The position numbers and the translations under genes are program-made. DNA of 64,000 nucleotides from DATJGF01 sp035495315 (GTDB taxonomy: Bacteria > Verrucomicrobiota > Verrucomicrobiia > Limisphaerales > UBA8199): contig DATJGF010000121.1 of assembly GCA_035495315.1 (NCBI GenBank), forward strand, positions 1-64,000, given 5' to 3'. Position 1 is the stretch's first letter; each line of letters opens with the position of its first letter. This document shows positions 42,163 to 52,496 of the stretch, in pieces. Below the pieces are notes generated by a model. The model worked only from the letters and a program-made list of their open reading frames with translations, was not told the origin of the DNA and ran no database searches.

Positions 42163-42666
42163 ATGAAGCCCCAAATTGTAATCCGTCGCGCGGCGCTATC
42201 GGACTTAGAGGCAATCACCGCGATTTACAACGAGGCTATCGCAACTACAACAGCAACCTTCGATACGGAGCCAAAGAGCACGGTGGAACGGTCAAGTTGG
42301 TTTCAATCCCATGGAGAGCGGCATCCGATCCTGGTGGCCGAACTTGCCGGAAAGGTCATCGGCTGGGCCTGCCTGACTCCATGGTCAGATCGCCGGGCCT
42401 ACGCGGATACAGCAGAAACCTCGTTCTATGTGAAATCCAAACACCGTGGACAGGGCATCGGCCGCCAGCTCAAGGCGGCCATTATCGAGGAGGCTCAAAG
42501 ATTGGGCTTCCATAGCCTGATCGCGCGAGTTGCCGAAGGCAGTAGCGAGTCCATTCATCTGAACGAAAGTTTTGGGTTCAAGCATGTCGGGACACTGAAG
42601 GAGGTCGGACGCAAGTTCGGCCGGTTATTAGATGTGCACATCCTGCAAAAAATGCTGAACCAGTGA
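42163..42666 (+). CDS. GNAT N-acetyltransferase (phosphinothricin acetyltransferase-like)
   Basis: A 167-residue PAT/bar-like acetyltransferase: IRRAALSDLEAITAIYNEAI, TTATFDTEPKS, ERHPILVAELAGKVIGWACL, the acetyl-CoA loop KHRGQGIGRQLKAAIIEEA and the C-terminal LNESFGFKHVGTLKEVGRKF. These enzymes acetylate small amines such as phosphinothricin or methionine sulfoximine. Length and motifs are complete. Confidence 0.92.
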   Translation: MKPQIVIRRAALSDLEAITAIYNEAIATTTATFDTEPKSTVERSSWFQSHGERHPILVAELAGKVIGWACLTPWSDRRAYADTAETSFYVKSKHRGQGIGRQLKAAIIEEAQRLGFHSLIARVAEGSSESIHLNESFGFKHVGTLKEVGRKFGRLLDVHILQKMLNQ

Positions 42667-42684
42667 TGTTTTTTCTGACTTTTT

Positions 42685-42785
42685 AACCGCAGAGAGGCGA
42701 AATCCGCAGAGAAAAGGCCGCGTTGAGAGTGCAAACCGCAGAATCAAAATTCCATTTCCGCTGCGTCTTTCGCCTCTCTGCGGTT
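42685..42785. repeat. Inverted repeat with perfect 18-base arms
   Basis: Arms aaccgcagagaggcgaaa (42685-42702) and its exact reverse complement (42768-42785) surround a 65-base spacer that carries further 'ccgcaga' words. It lies between the GNAT gene and the 3' end of the flippase-like gene. Similar words occur at about 51745-51850. A candidate dispersed palindromic element. Confidence 0.8.
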
Positions 42786-42897
42786 CATTGTTGTTTTTAA
42801 ATCTTGTTCGAATGCGACTTCGCCCCTGAGGATGTTCTGCGGCCTTTGGTTCTAAAGTATGTTCGGCTTGTAGTGGTGCCGCTGCTGCCCGTCATCT

Positions 42898-43932
42898 CTA
42901 AGACCTCCCCTTGCTTCTCCACTCTGCGACTTCCCGCCGGACTTGACGCAACGTTAGCCCACTTTGCGCGACCGCAATGAATCCGGCGATCGCCAGTGGC
43001 GCGGTTAGAACCACGTATGCCACCAGAGCGCAGGCAGTCGCCGCGGGTTTAGGGACACCAAAGAAGCGCAGCCCCTCAACGCAAAATAGTTGAAAAACGC
43101 CCATGCTGGCGGGCGTACTGGGTAGTGAAATGCCGATATAGGTGATCAGAAAAACGGTTAGATTCACCCAAAGCGAAAAACCAAATCCATAGGCTTGAAT
43201 CACGGCCAGGAAAGCCAACGCCTGAAGAATTAGTTTCAAAATTGATAGACCCAGGGCAATAACAATGAGACCGGACTGGCCAATACTGCGAATCCCGTTT
43301 TCCAAATTCTCGAAAAGAAACTGAAGCTGCCGTACTGGTTTCCAATGTAGCATTGGGCTGCGCGGTTGCTCGTCGCCTCTGTCGTGCTTCCTGCGCAGAA
43401 CCATCCAGCTTACCACCACGCCCCCGCTGAGGATCACGCCGCCCAAAACCTCTCCAGTGCGAGCCAATTGCTGCGGCAACGGAAAGAACAGCACGACGAA
43501 TCCGATGCCGATGGCGAGCCAAAGCCCATCAAAAAGGCGTTCGATCAACAAAGAAGGAATCACCGCCGCAATGCCGCTCCCCAGCCAACGCGCGGCGAGG
43601 TAGATTCGAACAACATAGCCGGCATGGACCGGCAGCACATCATTGGCGAAGCGGCCAGCGAATAACGCCTTTGCCGTTTGCCCTAACGTCAGGTGACCAA
43701 CCGGGCTTAGGAGCAACTGCCATTCCCAGGCAGCGCACACGTAAACCAACAAATCGAGAGCCATCGCCGGCAGGATCCACCACCAGGAAACCGTTCGGAG
43801 CGATTGCACCAAATCCGAGAACCGAATGTCATGGAGGATCCAGTAAAGGCAGCCGATGCCTATGCCGTAACTGAGCAACACTCCAAGCGCGCGCTCGGTG
43901 CATTCACCTTTAGAGGCAGCTCCTTTTTCCAT
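42898..43932 (-). CDS. Flippase-like membrane protein (lysylphosphatidylglycerol synthase TM region/UPF0104)
   Basis: A 344-residue integral membrane protein with about eight helices, of the LPG_synthase_TM (UPF0104) family. Motifs: VLLSYGIGIGCLYWILHDI, SWWWILPAMALDLLVYVCAA, a conserved GRFANDVLPVHAGYVVRIYL segment, IPSLLIERLFDGLWLAIGIG, and late helices with ISLPSTPASMGVFQLFCVEG. Members move or synthesise lipids or glycolipids in the inner membrane. The ATG at 43932 begins the conserved part; an upstream in-frame start adds 15 residues. Stands alone. Confidence 0.9.
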   Translation of the reverse strand: MEKGAASKGECTERALGVLLSYGIGIGCLYWILHDIRFSDLVQSLRTVSWWWILPAMALDLLVYVCAAWEWQLLLSPVGHLTLGQTAKALFAGRFANDVLPVHAGYVVRIYLAARWLGSGIAAVIPSLLIERLFDGLWLAIGIGFVVLFFPLPQQLARTGEVLGGVILSGGVVVSWMVLRRKHDRGDEQPRSPMLHWKPVRQLQFLFENLENGIRSIGQSGLIVIALGLSILKLILQALAFLAVIQAYGFGFSLWVNLTVFLITYIGISLPSTPASMGVFQLFCVEGLRFFGVPKPAATACALVAYVVLTAPLAIAGFIAVAQSGLTLRQVRREVAEWRSKGRS

Positions 43933-44268
43933 TAATCGGTTCTCGCATGTGATCCTACATCGTACCGGGCACCCCAATTACATAGCAATGGTCGTCAGCG
44001 GCTGCCAGCAGGAACTCGGATGCCTTTAACTTCCAATGGACCCTTTTGGACAGAATTAGAGCTCCCGAAGCCGCGTTTAACCTTGTTGAGACGAGCGTTT
44101 TGGCTTATAAATGCCATCGATTGGCAGCAATCAGAAGTTATGCTTATCACCTCGAACAGACGTTATACCCCTCGCTCCGCTTTGATAGTAATGCAAACCT
44201 TGGTTGTGTCATATCGAAGCTTTTCAACCGGGTCCCCACCGCAGATCCGGCGTGGGTGCGGCTTGCGA

Positions 44269-47200
44269 ATGTGCCCTGGTTTTGGTTCGAAAGGGGCGTT
44301 ACGACGGGTGGCATGGTGTCTACTAACCGGTCTTCTGTGGATGATGGCGTTGTCAAAAGCACTCGCGCAGGCCCCCTCGATTACTCAAGAACCATCCGAT
44401 CAAACTATTTTTTACGGCGATCCTGCCACTTTCGTGGTTCATGCGACTGGCAGTCTGCCGTTGACGTACCAATGGTACCGAAACGGTTCGGCAGTTGCGG
44501 CGGCGACTTCCAGCGCCCTCGCGATTTCAGCCGTATCGAGTAATGACCAGGGCGCCGCGTTCTTTGTCACAGTCACCAACCTCCAAGGCTCAGTGACCAG
44601 CCAATCGGCAGTGCTCACCGTCGAGTATGGCGCGGCCGGACCGGGACAAACCCTGCACCTCTTGAGTTACGACAGCATCTGGAAGTACGATCAAACCGAT
44701 AATCTGGATGAATTCGATTGGAAATCGCCTGGCTATGACGATTCGGCGTGGCCCTTCGGTCCGGGCCTGCTGGCGGCCGAGAATAACCCTGCCATCACGC
44801 CGCTGATTGGGACAGTGCTGGAAGATCCGCGGCTGCCGGATCCGGGCGTCAGCTCGGGACATGCCTATTATTTCCGGACGCGAGTGACTCTGCCTGCCGA
44901 TTTCTACTCCGTATCACTTGCGGGGACCTATCGCTGCGACGACGGCGCCGTGATCCATCTGAATGGGAGTGAATCGCTCCGAATCCGCCTGCCTTCCGGG
45001 GTTATCTGGAACCAAACGATGGCGACGGGCTTCCCACCGGATTCGACCGGGGGAACCGACGCGACGTCAGACGAACCGCTGGCCCTATCCAGCGGGCTGG
45101 TACCGGGGTCAAACCTGATCGCCGTTGAAGTGCACCAACAAAACTCCAGTAGTAGCGATATAGTCTGGGGCCTTGCCCTCGATGCGACGGTTTATCCGCG
45201 CGTGCGGGACACCAACGCGCCGACCGTCGCGCGAGTTATTCCGGAGCCTGGGGCGACGGTCGCCAGCCTCAGGCAGATTGAGGTCCACTTCAGTGAAGAT
45301 GTCAAAGGCGTACGCGCGACGGACCTTCTCATCAACGGTTCGCCAGCCACAAACCTCACGCAGTACGCGCCTTATATTTATGTGTTCGATTTTCCGCAAC
45401 CAGCAGCCGGCAACGTCACCGCGAACTGGAATCCGGCGCACACAATAACAGACGTGTCAGCAAATTCGAACCGCTTTGCCGGCGGCAGCTACACGTTCAC
45501 GCTGGACATCCCCACCCTGCCCCGCTCAGTACGGATCAACGAGTTTATGGCGGCTAATGCGCACAGCATTCGCGATGAAGATGGCCAACATTCGGATTGG
45601 CTCGAGCTTTACAACGGCGGCACCCAACCCGTCGATCTCAGTGGCTGGTACCTGACCGACAATCCGGGCAAGTTAACCAAATGGCGAATTCCGGATGGGG
45701 TCATCATGGCCTCACAGTCGTACTTGCTTATCTGGGCTTCAGGGCTCGACCGCACCAATTTTCCCGGGCCACTGCACACCAATTTCAAGCTCGACAAAAC
45801 CGCCGGTAATTCTCTCGACCTCGTGTTCTCGGATGGCAGCTCGGTTCTATCCTCGTTCTCTCCATACCCGCAGCAATACGATGATGTTTCGTATGGCTGT
45901 GATCGGCTGGACCCCGCGCTGGTCGGTTACTTCACCAACGCAACCCCGAACGGACCGAATTCGGCCATCGGTCCAGGGTTCGGTCCTGACGTTGTATTTT
46001 CGGTTCCCGGCGGCTCATTCCAGCAACCATTCGCTTTGAGCCTGAGCACAGCCGATACAAACGCGGTGATCCGGTATCTGCTGGTCACCAATGGCCCGTC
46101 AGCGGTGGTCACTGTGGTGCCCAATGCTAACTCTCCCATTTATACTGGGCCAATTACGATCAGTGGCAGCATCCAGGTGCGCGCGCGCGCGTTCTCGACG
46201 CGTGCAGGATATTTTCCCGGACCGCTTCATAATGAGACCTACCTCCAAATCTCACCAGGTTTAACGAGCTTCAGCTCGGACCTGCCGATCGTGGTGTTTC
46301 ATGATATGGGCGGCGGCGGCGTCGCCTATACCGCCGACCAATTTACGACGCTGGAGGTGTTCGACACGAAGAACGGCCGCAGTTCCTTGTTGAATCCGCC
46401 CGATCTGGTGATCCAGGGCTACTTCCATCGGCGGGGACAGGCGACGCTCTACAATCCCAAGGCGAGCTTGCGAGTAGAAACTCAAAACGCTTACGGCGAC
46501 GATCTGGATGTGGAATTACTAGGCTTTCCGGCGGAAAACGATTGGGTCTTTTATGGAATTGATGAGTTCGACAAAGTGCTGATGCATAATCCGCTTGCCC
46601 ACGAACTCTACCGCGCGATGGGCCATTACACGTCTCATACACGCTATGTCGAAGTCTTTTTGAAGGACGACTACGGGACGCCGGGCCCGATCACTGCCGG
46701 CGACTACAACGGCCTGTACGTCTTGGAAGAAAAGATCAAGATCGGCAAGAACCGGGTCGACATCGACAAGCTGCAACCTGAGAACACGACAGCGCCGAGC
46801 ATTACCGGCGGCTATTTGCTCAGCATCGATAAAGGCAATCCCGGCGCGGGAGATGGACTGGCGGGCGCCTGGGTGTGGTACTTGGATCCCGATTTCTCCG
46901 AAGTCAGTTCGCCGGCGCAACGCCAGTACATCCAGAATTATTTCAACGATTTTTACAATGCGTTGATGGGCCCGAATTGGACCGATCCTAATCTCGGATA
47001 TCAGGCCTACATCGGTATGGATTCCTGGATCGATTATCACCTGCACCAGACCTTCGTCTTCAACGTCGATATGCTTCGGATCAGCAGCTACTTCTATAAG
47101 CCGCGCAACGGCAAACTCGTGCAGGGCCCGCTATGGGATTTTGATCGCGCCTTTGCCGACAGCGATGACGGGCGTGGTTTCAACCCATTCTTGTGGCGTT

Positions 47201-50115
47201 CGAATGACGGCGACGGCGGGACCGACCCGTTTAATCCAGGATGGACTTTCAACAATCCCTGGTATGGCGTGATGTTTACCGATCCGGATTTCTGGCAGAA
47301 ATGGATCGATCGTTACCAGGACCTCAGAAAGACCGTGTATCACCTCACCAACCTGATGGCGCAGATTGATTTCTATGGCAACCAGGTGCGCGAGGCCACC
47401 ACCCGCGAATATGCTCGCTGGCGCGGTTCAGGCGGATCCGATACCTCGCCTCGATCAGGCACCTACTACGCCGACGGCCTCACCTACACCTTTCCCACCC
47501 CGGGCACGTGGCAGGGAGAAATTAATTTTGTCAAATACTGGTTTTCGAATCGCGTCGCCTTTATCGACGGCAATTTCCTCAACCCGCCCAGCTTCAGCAC
47601 AAACGGCGGCCCGGTGCCGTCAGGCTTCGTGTTGTCGATCAATTCAGGCACTGTTGAACCCAATTCGACCATCTATTACACCCTCGACGGCACTGACCCG
47701 CGGCTGCCCGGTGGCGGCATTAACCCTGCCGCGCGCGCCAGCCTCAACAAAGCGACGATCACAGTGACGGGGAACAGCCGCATTTTCGCACGTAACTGGA
47801 ATGGAAATCACTATAATCTGACCGGTCCCGGCAATCCCCCCATCTCGAGTTCCTGGTCCGGTCCCACGGTGGCGACTTTTGTCACCGCGACTCCACCTTT
47901 GCGCATTACCGAAATCATGTACAATCCGCTGCCTCCGCCACCGGGCGGCACCAATGACAACTCCGATTTCGAGTATATAGAGTTCCAGAATACCGCTGGA
48001 GCTGCGATCAACCTGAGCGGTTATCGGTTGAGCGGCGGAATTGATTTCACTTTTGGAAATTATGTGCTGGGCGCAGGCAAAACGGTATTGCTGGTCCGCA
48101 ATCCCGCCGCGTTTCAATCGAGGTATCCAGGAGTCACAAATGTAATCGGCAATTATACGAACAGCCTGAACAACAGCGGCGATCATCTAATCCTAACCGG
48201 CCCGCTCCAGGAGCCTATTCTTGACTTCTCTTTCAATGATACCTGGTATCCCGCCACCGACGGGCTCGGTTTTTCGCTCGTGATTCGCGATCCGAACGGA
48301 CCTGCGAACGCCTGGAACACCAAAGAAGGCTGGCGCCCCAGCGGCTCACTTAATGGATCGCCCGGCGTAGCCGAAACTATCGATCCAGCTATCCCCGGCA
48401 TTCTGATTACTGAAGCCCTCACCCATACTGATTTGCCAATGGTCGACACAATCGAGTTGTTTAATCCAACCCCAAGCACCGTCGATCTCAGTGGCTGGTT
48501 CCTGACGGACGATCGGCATGTGGCGTTGAAGTACCGTATTCCGAATGGCACAAGCATCGGCCCGGGGCGTTATCTTACCTTCACCACGAATCAATTCGGA
48601 ACCGGAACCAATGGCTTTTCCCTGAGTTCAACCGGAGACCAGGTTTATCTCTTCTCGGGCAGCACGAAAACAAACCTGACCGGTTACGCGCACGGGTTCG
48701 ATTTCGGGGCCGCACCCAACGGCATCTCCTTTGGCCGCTATGTCAATAGCCAGGGCGACGAGCAGTTCGTGCTGCAAAGTGCCAATACGCTGGGGACTAA
48801 TAATGCTTACCCGCGCGTCGGGCCGATAGTGTTTGCTGAAATCATGTATCACCCGCCCGACCCATATCCGGGCATGAACGATGAGCTCAACGAGTACATC
48901 GAGTTGTGGAATATTGCCGCCACCAACGTTCCGCTTTACGACCCGAATGCCACAACGAACACGTGGCACGTCCGCAACGGGGTGTCCTTTGATTTTCCAG
49001 CCAGCGTCAGCCTCGATCCCGACGCAAGATTGTTGGTCGTCGGTTTTGATCCAAATCTTTACCCGGGCACATTGGCTGCGCTGCGAAACAAATACGCCCT
49101 GGCGCCGAGTGTACCTGTCTTTGGCCCCTGGAACGGCAAACTCAACAATGGCGGCGATTCGATCGAACTGCTCCGGCCGGATAATCCGAACGTCACACCG
49201 ACAAATACCATCGTGCCATACTATCTGGTCGAGAAAATTGCTTATGGCAACACGTCGCCCTGGCCTGCCGCGGCCAGTGGTGATGGGTACGCGTTGCAGA
49301 GGATCGACAACTCGTTATTTGGGAACGATCCCCTCAATTGGCAGGCGGTGCTTCCTTTTGCGGGCCAGCCGACGGTACCCACGATTACGGTCCAACCGAC
49401 GAATGTAACAGTTTTTCAAGGCGGCAGCGTGACCCTGGTGGTCGCAGCGATGGGAACCGCGCCACTGAGCTACCAATGGTATTTCAACGGAACCAATCTG
49501 TTGGCCGGCGCCACCAATAGCACATTGCTGATCACTAACGCGCAGTTGGCTCAGACCGGTTCGTATCGAGTCCTCGTCACCAACAGTGTCGGCTCGGCAA
49601 CCAGTCAGAGTGCTCGGTTGACGGTTGCGGTGGCTCCAACCATCACCAGCCAGCCAGCCGACCTCGTCGCCCCTATCGGCGGCCGGGCAAGCTTTACGGT
49701 TTCCGCGTCAGGATCCGCCCCGCTGAGCTACAACTGGTTTTATAATACGAACACCTTGTTACCTGGTGCTGGTGCCGATTTGACTCTCTTCAACGTCCAA
49801 CCCGCGCAATCCGGCTACTACCATGTCGCAGTATCCAATTCCTTCGGAAACGTCGCCAGCCGTATGGCGCGACTAAGTGTCATTTCGCCGCCGGTTATCG
49901 ACCCAGGCGCCTTGAAAATCACCGGCAACGTCGTTTCTATTTCGATCCCTAGTGCCGTCGGCGTAAACTACACACTCGAATACAAAGATTCGCTCAATGA
50001 TACAACCTGGATCGCCTTACTTCCCGCCACGCCGGGTTCCGGCGCCATTATAGTACTCTCAGATACCACCCGGCCCCCCGGCGGAAATCGCTTTTATCGA
50101 TTGAAGTGCTACTAG
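44269..50115 (+). CDS. Giant surface protein with Ig-like, CotH kinase-like, chitobiase-C and lamin-tail domains
   Basis: A ~1950-residue exported protein. A signal-like segment is VAWCLLTGLLWMMALSKALA. In order by DNA position: Ig-like (44390-44630, LTYQWYRNGS); galactose-binding-like (44650-45200); SbsA-type Ig (45215-45500); lamin-tail 1 (45520-45780, SDWLELYNGGTQPVDLSGWY); chitobiase-C (46010-46230); CotH (46260-47400, with GLYVLEEKIKIGKNRVDIDK and GPLWDFDRAFADSDDGRG, the kinase-like D-x-D region); a second chitobiase-C (47590-47810, YYTLDGTDPR); lamin-tail 2, 3 and 4 (47890-48220, 48390-48680, 48830-49320); two Ig-like (49380-49890); and a terminal small domain (GNRFYRLKCY). ATG 44269 is chosen; the same frame is open from 44020. 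CotH in spores phosphorylates coat proteins; here an extracellular kinase or adhesive role is inference. Confidence 0.9.
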   Translation: MCPGFGSKGALRRVAWCLLTGLLWMMALSKALAQAPSITQEPSDQTIFYGDPATFVVHATGSLPLTYQWYRNGSAVAAATSSALAISAVSSNDQGAAFFVTVTNLQGSVTSQSAVLTVEYGAAGPGQTLHLLSYDSIWKYDQTDNLDEFDWKSPGYDDSAWPFGPGLLAAENNPAITPLIGTVLEDPRLPDPGVSSGHAYYFRTRVTLPADFYSVSLAGTYRCDDGAVIHLNGSESLRIRLPSGVIWNQTMATGFPPDSTGGTDATSDEPLALSSGLVPGSNLIAVEVHQQNSSSSDIVWGLALDATVYPRVRDTNAPTVARVIPEPGATVASLRQIEVHFSEDVKGVRATDLLINGSPATNLTQYAPYIYVFDFPQPAAGNVTANWNPAHTITDVSANSNRFAGGSYTFTLDIPTLPRSVRINEFMAANAHSIRDEDGQHSDWLELYNGGTQPVDLSGWYLTDNPGKLTKWRIPDGVIMASQSYLLIWASGLDRTNFPGPLHTNFKLDKTAGNSLDLVFSDGSSVLSSFSPYPQQYDDVSYGCDRLDPALVGYFTNATPNGPNSAIGPGFGPDVVFSVPGGSFQQPFALSLSTADTNAVIRYLLVTNGPSAVVTVVPNANSPIYTGPITISGSIQVRARAFSTRAGYFPGPLHNETYLQISPGLTSFSSDLPIVVFHDMGGGGVAYTADQFTTLEVFDTKNGRSSLLNPPDLVIQGYFHRRGQATLYNPKASLRVETQNAYGDDLDVELLGFPAENDWVFYGIDEFDKVLMHNPLAHELYRAMGHYTSHTRYVEVFLKDDYGTPGPITAGDYNGLYVLEEKIKIGKNRVDIDKLQPENTTAPSITGGYLLSIDKGNPGAGDGLAGAWVWYLDPDFSEVSSPAQRQYIQNYFNDFYNALMGPNWTDPNLGYQAYIGMDSWIDYHLHQTFVFNVDMLRISSYFYKPRNGKLVQGPLWDFDRAFADSDDGRGFNPFLWRSNDGDGGTDPFNPGWTFNNPWYGVMFTDPDFWQKWIDRYQDLRKTVYHLTNLMAQIDFYGNQVREATTREYARWRGSGGSDTSPRSGTYYADGLTYTFPTPGTWQGEINFVKYWFSNRVAFIDGNFLNPPSFSTNGGPVPSGFVLSINSGTVEPNSTIYYTLDGTDPRLPGGGINPAARASLNKATITVTGNSRIFARNWNGNHYNLTGPGNPPISSSWSGPTVATFVTATPPLRITEIMYNPLPPPPGGTNDNSDFEYIEFQNTAGAAINLSGYRLSGGIDFTFGNYVLGAGKTVLLVRNPAAFQSRYPGVTNVIGNYTNSLNNSGDHLILTGPLQEPILDFSFNDTWYPATDGLGFSLVIRDPNGPANAWNTKEGWRPSGSLNGSPGVAETIDPAIPGILITEALTHTDLPMVDTIELFNPTPSTVDLSGWFLTDDRHVALKYRIPNGTSIGPGRYLTFTTNQFGTGTNGFSLSSTGDQVYLFSGSTKTNLTGYAHGFDFGAAPNGISFGRYVNSQGDEQFVLQSANTLGTNNAYPRVGPIVFAEIMYHPPDPYPGMNDELNEYIELWNIAATNVPLYDPNATTNTWHVRNGVSFDFPASVSLDPDARLLVVGFDPNLYPGTLAALRNKYALAPSVPVFGPWNGKLNNGGDSIELLRPDNPNVTPTNTIVPYYLVEKIAYGNTSPWPAAASGDGYALQRIDNSLFGNDPLNWQAVLPFAGQPTVPTITVQPTNVTVFQGGSVTLVVAAMGTAPLSYQWYFNGTNLLAGATNSTLLITNAQLAQTGSYRVLVTNSVGSATSQSARLTVAVAPTITSQPADLVAPIGGRASFTVSASGSAPLSYNWFYNTNTLLPGAGADLTLFNVQPAQSGYYHVAVSNSFGNVASRMARLSVISPPVIDPGALKITGNVVSISIPSAVGVNYTLEYKDSLNDTTWIALLPATPGSGAIIVLSDTTRPPGGNRFYRLKCY

Positions 50116-50288
50116 CGATTTAAGACTTGAACTGTTGCCGAGTTTTACACGCCCATCGTGCTCGCCCTCGATTTCCAGGATCTTAGAGAACGGACGACGA
50201 GAAACGAGGAGGACCCAGGCGGTTAATAGAAGGAGCTACTCTTCTTACACCGTTTGTGTTTTTCGTGCCCTGCATCCATTGAAACTGC

Positions 50289-51494
50289 TCAGCCTCCAAG
50301 AACGTTTTGCAATCCGCGCCAGAACCCTGGTGGGTCAGCCCTCTTATATGCCTCCTTGGCCGGACCGAGGTCCAATTGCAGCAACAAATAGATAGCATTG
50401 GCCCCACGTCCGTGCGTCCGGATCGCATCGATGCCGTAGCCGTAATCGAGCAGCGCCCGCCATACTTTGGAGGTATAGAATACGCCGCCACCGACCCCTG
50501 AGTTCCAATGGCCCGGTTGCTCCAGGCCAGGCAAATAATCGACATAAGCTGTCGCCGCCGCGAAGTTGATATTCCATCGCCGATTCTGGCTGACTGGAAT
50601 CGTGTAATTGCCTCCGAACAGGGCAAAATCTTTGGCGCTGAGTTCCTGATAAAAATAACCCGGCAGGGAAAGAGGGAATTCTGATGCTAACGGGAGAAAT
50701 CCTCCCAACCGATATGCGCTTAGCCGGTCAGCTTCGATCGCGGTACCGCCAGTGAGGTTGACTGCAAACTGGTGCTTCCATTTAAATAAATGATAGGCCA
50801 GATACGCATTGGCCCAGAACAGGTGCGACTGCGATTCGATTTGCCGATCACCAAAACCATAGGTCTGCGGGTCGGTGCGAAAATAGCCTTCGTACCAGAC
50901 CGAGAGCTCCATTGCTTTGTCGGGAAACAGCGCCATGGGCCGCCCACCCCACCGCAAACCGGTGCGCACCGTGAACATTCCACGATTGTCCGGCACGATA
51001 AAATTATCCGCAGTATGAGGGTTCTCCTCGTAACTAACGAAACGAGCTGCGGGACTCAGCACGCCATACAGCGGAATCTGGTAACCGGGATTGAAGAGGT
51101 GGTATAAGCCCAGGCCGGTCTGGGCACGAAAGCCATCGAACGATTCTTCGCGGAAATATTTGCCTAGTCGATATTCGTGATAGGTGTCCCGATAACCACC
51201 GCCGGAGAAATTAATGCCCAAATCGGTGTTGGCACCAAGCACCTCGCGAAATCCCAGTTCCGAATCGAGGTAGGTTGGCCCCACTGCCAAACGCAAGGTC
51301 TCATTCGTCCCTGGAAACCCAGGTTTGTTCAGGTAATAAAACCCATACCCCGTCAGCGGGGCACTACCTTCGAGCTGCGCGCTGTAACCAACTTCAACCA
51401 GCTCGCGTTTTTTAGGGTCGACTTGCCCCTGCCCTGTCCTTGGTGCAAAGCAAAAAGCCAACAGCGCCACCATACCCCAGTGGACTCTAGCCAT
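50289..51494 (-). CDS. Outer-membrane-like protein of unknown function
   Basis: A 401-residue protein with a signal peptide (VHWGMVALLAFCFAPRTGQG) and a body rich in alternating aromatic strands (ELVEVGYSAQLEGSAPLTGY, GYRDTYHEYRLGKYFREES, LFWANAYLAYHLFKWKHQF, ALLDYGYGIDAIRTHGRGAN), as in an outer-membrane beta-barrel. It does not end in an aromatic residue; the last residues are GFWRGLQNVLGG. ATG 51494 starts the signal peptide. Family not recognised. Confidence 0.7.
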   Translation of the reverse strand: MARVHWGMVALLAFCFAPRTGQGQVDPKKRELVEVGYSAQLEGSAPLTGYGFYYLNKPGFPGTNETLRLAVGPTYLDSELGFREVLGANTDLGINFSGGGYRDTYHEYRLGKYFREESFDGFRAQTGLGLYHLFNPGYQIPLYGVLSPAARFVSYEENPHTADNFIVPDNRGMFTVRTGLRWGGRPMALFPDKAMELSVWYEGYFRTDPQTYGFGDRQIESQSHLFWANAYLAYHLFKWKHQFAVNLTGGTAIEADRLSAYRLGGFLPLASEFPLSLPGYFYQELSAKDFALFGGNYTIPVSQNRRWNINFAAATAYVDYLPGLEQPGHWNSGVGGGVFYTSKVWRALLDYGYGIDAIRTHGRGANAIYLLLQLDLGPAKEAYKRADPPGFWRGLQNVLGG

Positions 51495-51939
51495 GACAGA
51501 AAAGTCCGTGCTGGATAAGGCCTTTCCAAGCGGGTCTTGCACCCATACCCCGCTGCCAGACTACCCAATCAATCTCCTCAGCAAAAACATCCGTGCGGTT
51601 CTGACTCGCGCCTGAAAGCCTTACTCCTGGGTCTTCGTATCTTCACGCCTTTGCTGTTCCCGCCTCTTCCTCTGCCCCGCCTGCAGCCTGTAAATCTCAA
51701 CGTTGCCACTACCGTTCGGCTGGGGCTGGCCACTCAGTACCCCTCCCGCGTCTGCGGTTCATCCCTGTTTCCATCTTGTCTTTGCCGCCCATCGCTGTTG
51801 CTGAACGCCACTAACTCCTCATCCCCGCAAACCACAGAATCAACCTTTTTCTCCGTGTCCTTCGCGACTTTGCGTTTCATCGTCTTATCCAACCCAATCA
51901 TGCCAAAAGTGGGGCGTGATACTTTCCCAATACACTCCC
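51495..51939. other. Intergenic region with repeat-like words, no gene
   Basis: A 445-base gap. It contains 'tctgcggttcatccctg' (around 51750) and 'ccacagaatcaaccttt ... ctccgtgtccttcgcgac' (51830-51870). These words are related to the 42685-42785 inverted repeat and to a common 'ACCGCAGAG...' type intergenic repeat. Long frames here have no domain or sensible composition. Confidence 0.5.
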
Positions 51940-52377
51940 TCAGTCATTGTTCGCGCCGGTTAAAGCGAATAAGGCGATTGAGCACCAGAGGTACCACATC
52001 ATCGCCTGCTCGTTCCGTGGTATTACAACCACTCTCTCGTCTTCCGGAAAAATCACCCGGTGCGGCAGATGGGCCATCAGGAAGAATATCACGAACAGTA
52101 CAGAAAAGATCAGGCAAAATGTACGGTCATAATTTTTGGTGCCTTCGCTCAAACGTGCCCAGACGAACAACACAAGGATAAGGCCCTCAGCCAGTGCGTA
52201 GAAGACCCACGGGGGAACGAGTGGTCCGCCGCCTCGCCCCAAGTGCCCCCGTTCCATGCCGAAAAAATGCTCCCCTATAGGGGCACCTGATGCGAGCCCA
52301 TAAAGGACATATGCCACAAAGATGGCTATCGAGAGCGGCAGGTTAACAGTACTCAGGGTTTTGAAGGTGCGAAGCAT
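51940..52377 (-). CDS. Four-helix membrane protein of unknown function
   Basis: A 145-residue protein starting LRTFKTLSTVNLPLSIAIFV. Four predicted helices: about 8-25, 50-72 (PPWVFYALAEGLILVLFVWA), 82-102 (FCLIFSVLFVIFFLMAHL) and the C-terminal MMWYLWCSIALFALTGAN. The upstream in-frame ATG at 52446 adds a non-hydrophobic stretch and is less likely. No family recognised; nothing in the context hints at function. Confidence 0.65.
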   Translation of the reverse strand: MLRTFKTLSTVNLPLSIAIFVAYVLYGLASGAPIGEHFFGMERGHLGRGGGPLVPPWVFYALAEGLILVLFVWARLSEGTKNYDRTFCLIFSVLFVIFFLMAHLPHRVIFPEDERVVVIPRNEQAMMWYLWCSIALFALTGANND

Positions 52378-52496
52378 CGCTTGTTGGCCACCGTTCGGAG
52401 GGTCATGTCGGTTACTGGTTCTGCTCAGCGGCCGCCGGCCGCACAAGAAGTTAATTATGGCGCTGCGAGCTGTTCATATCGTCAAATTAAACGTTC

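Noticed and set aside
51537..52181. A 214-codon plus-strand frame over the repeat-like gap
   Set aside because: Low-complexity, Leu/Pro/Arg-rich translation of repeat-like DNA, and antisense to a membrane protein gene with clear helices.
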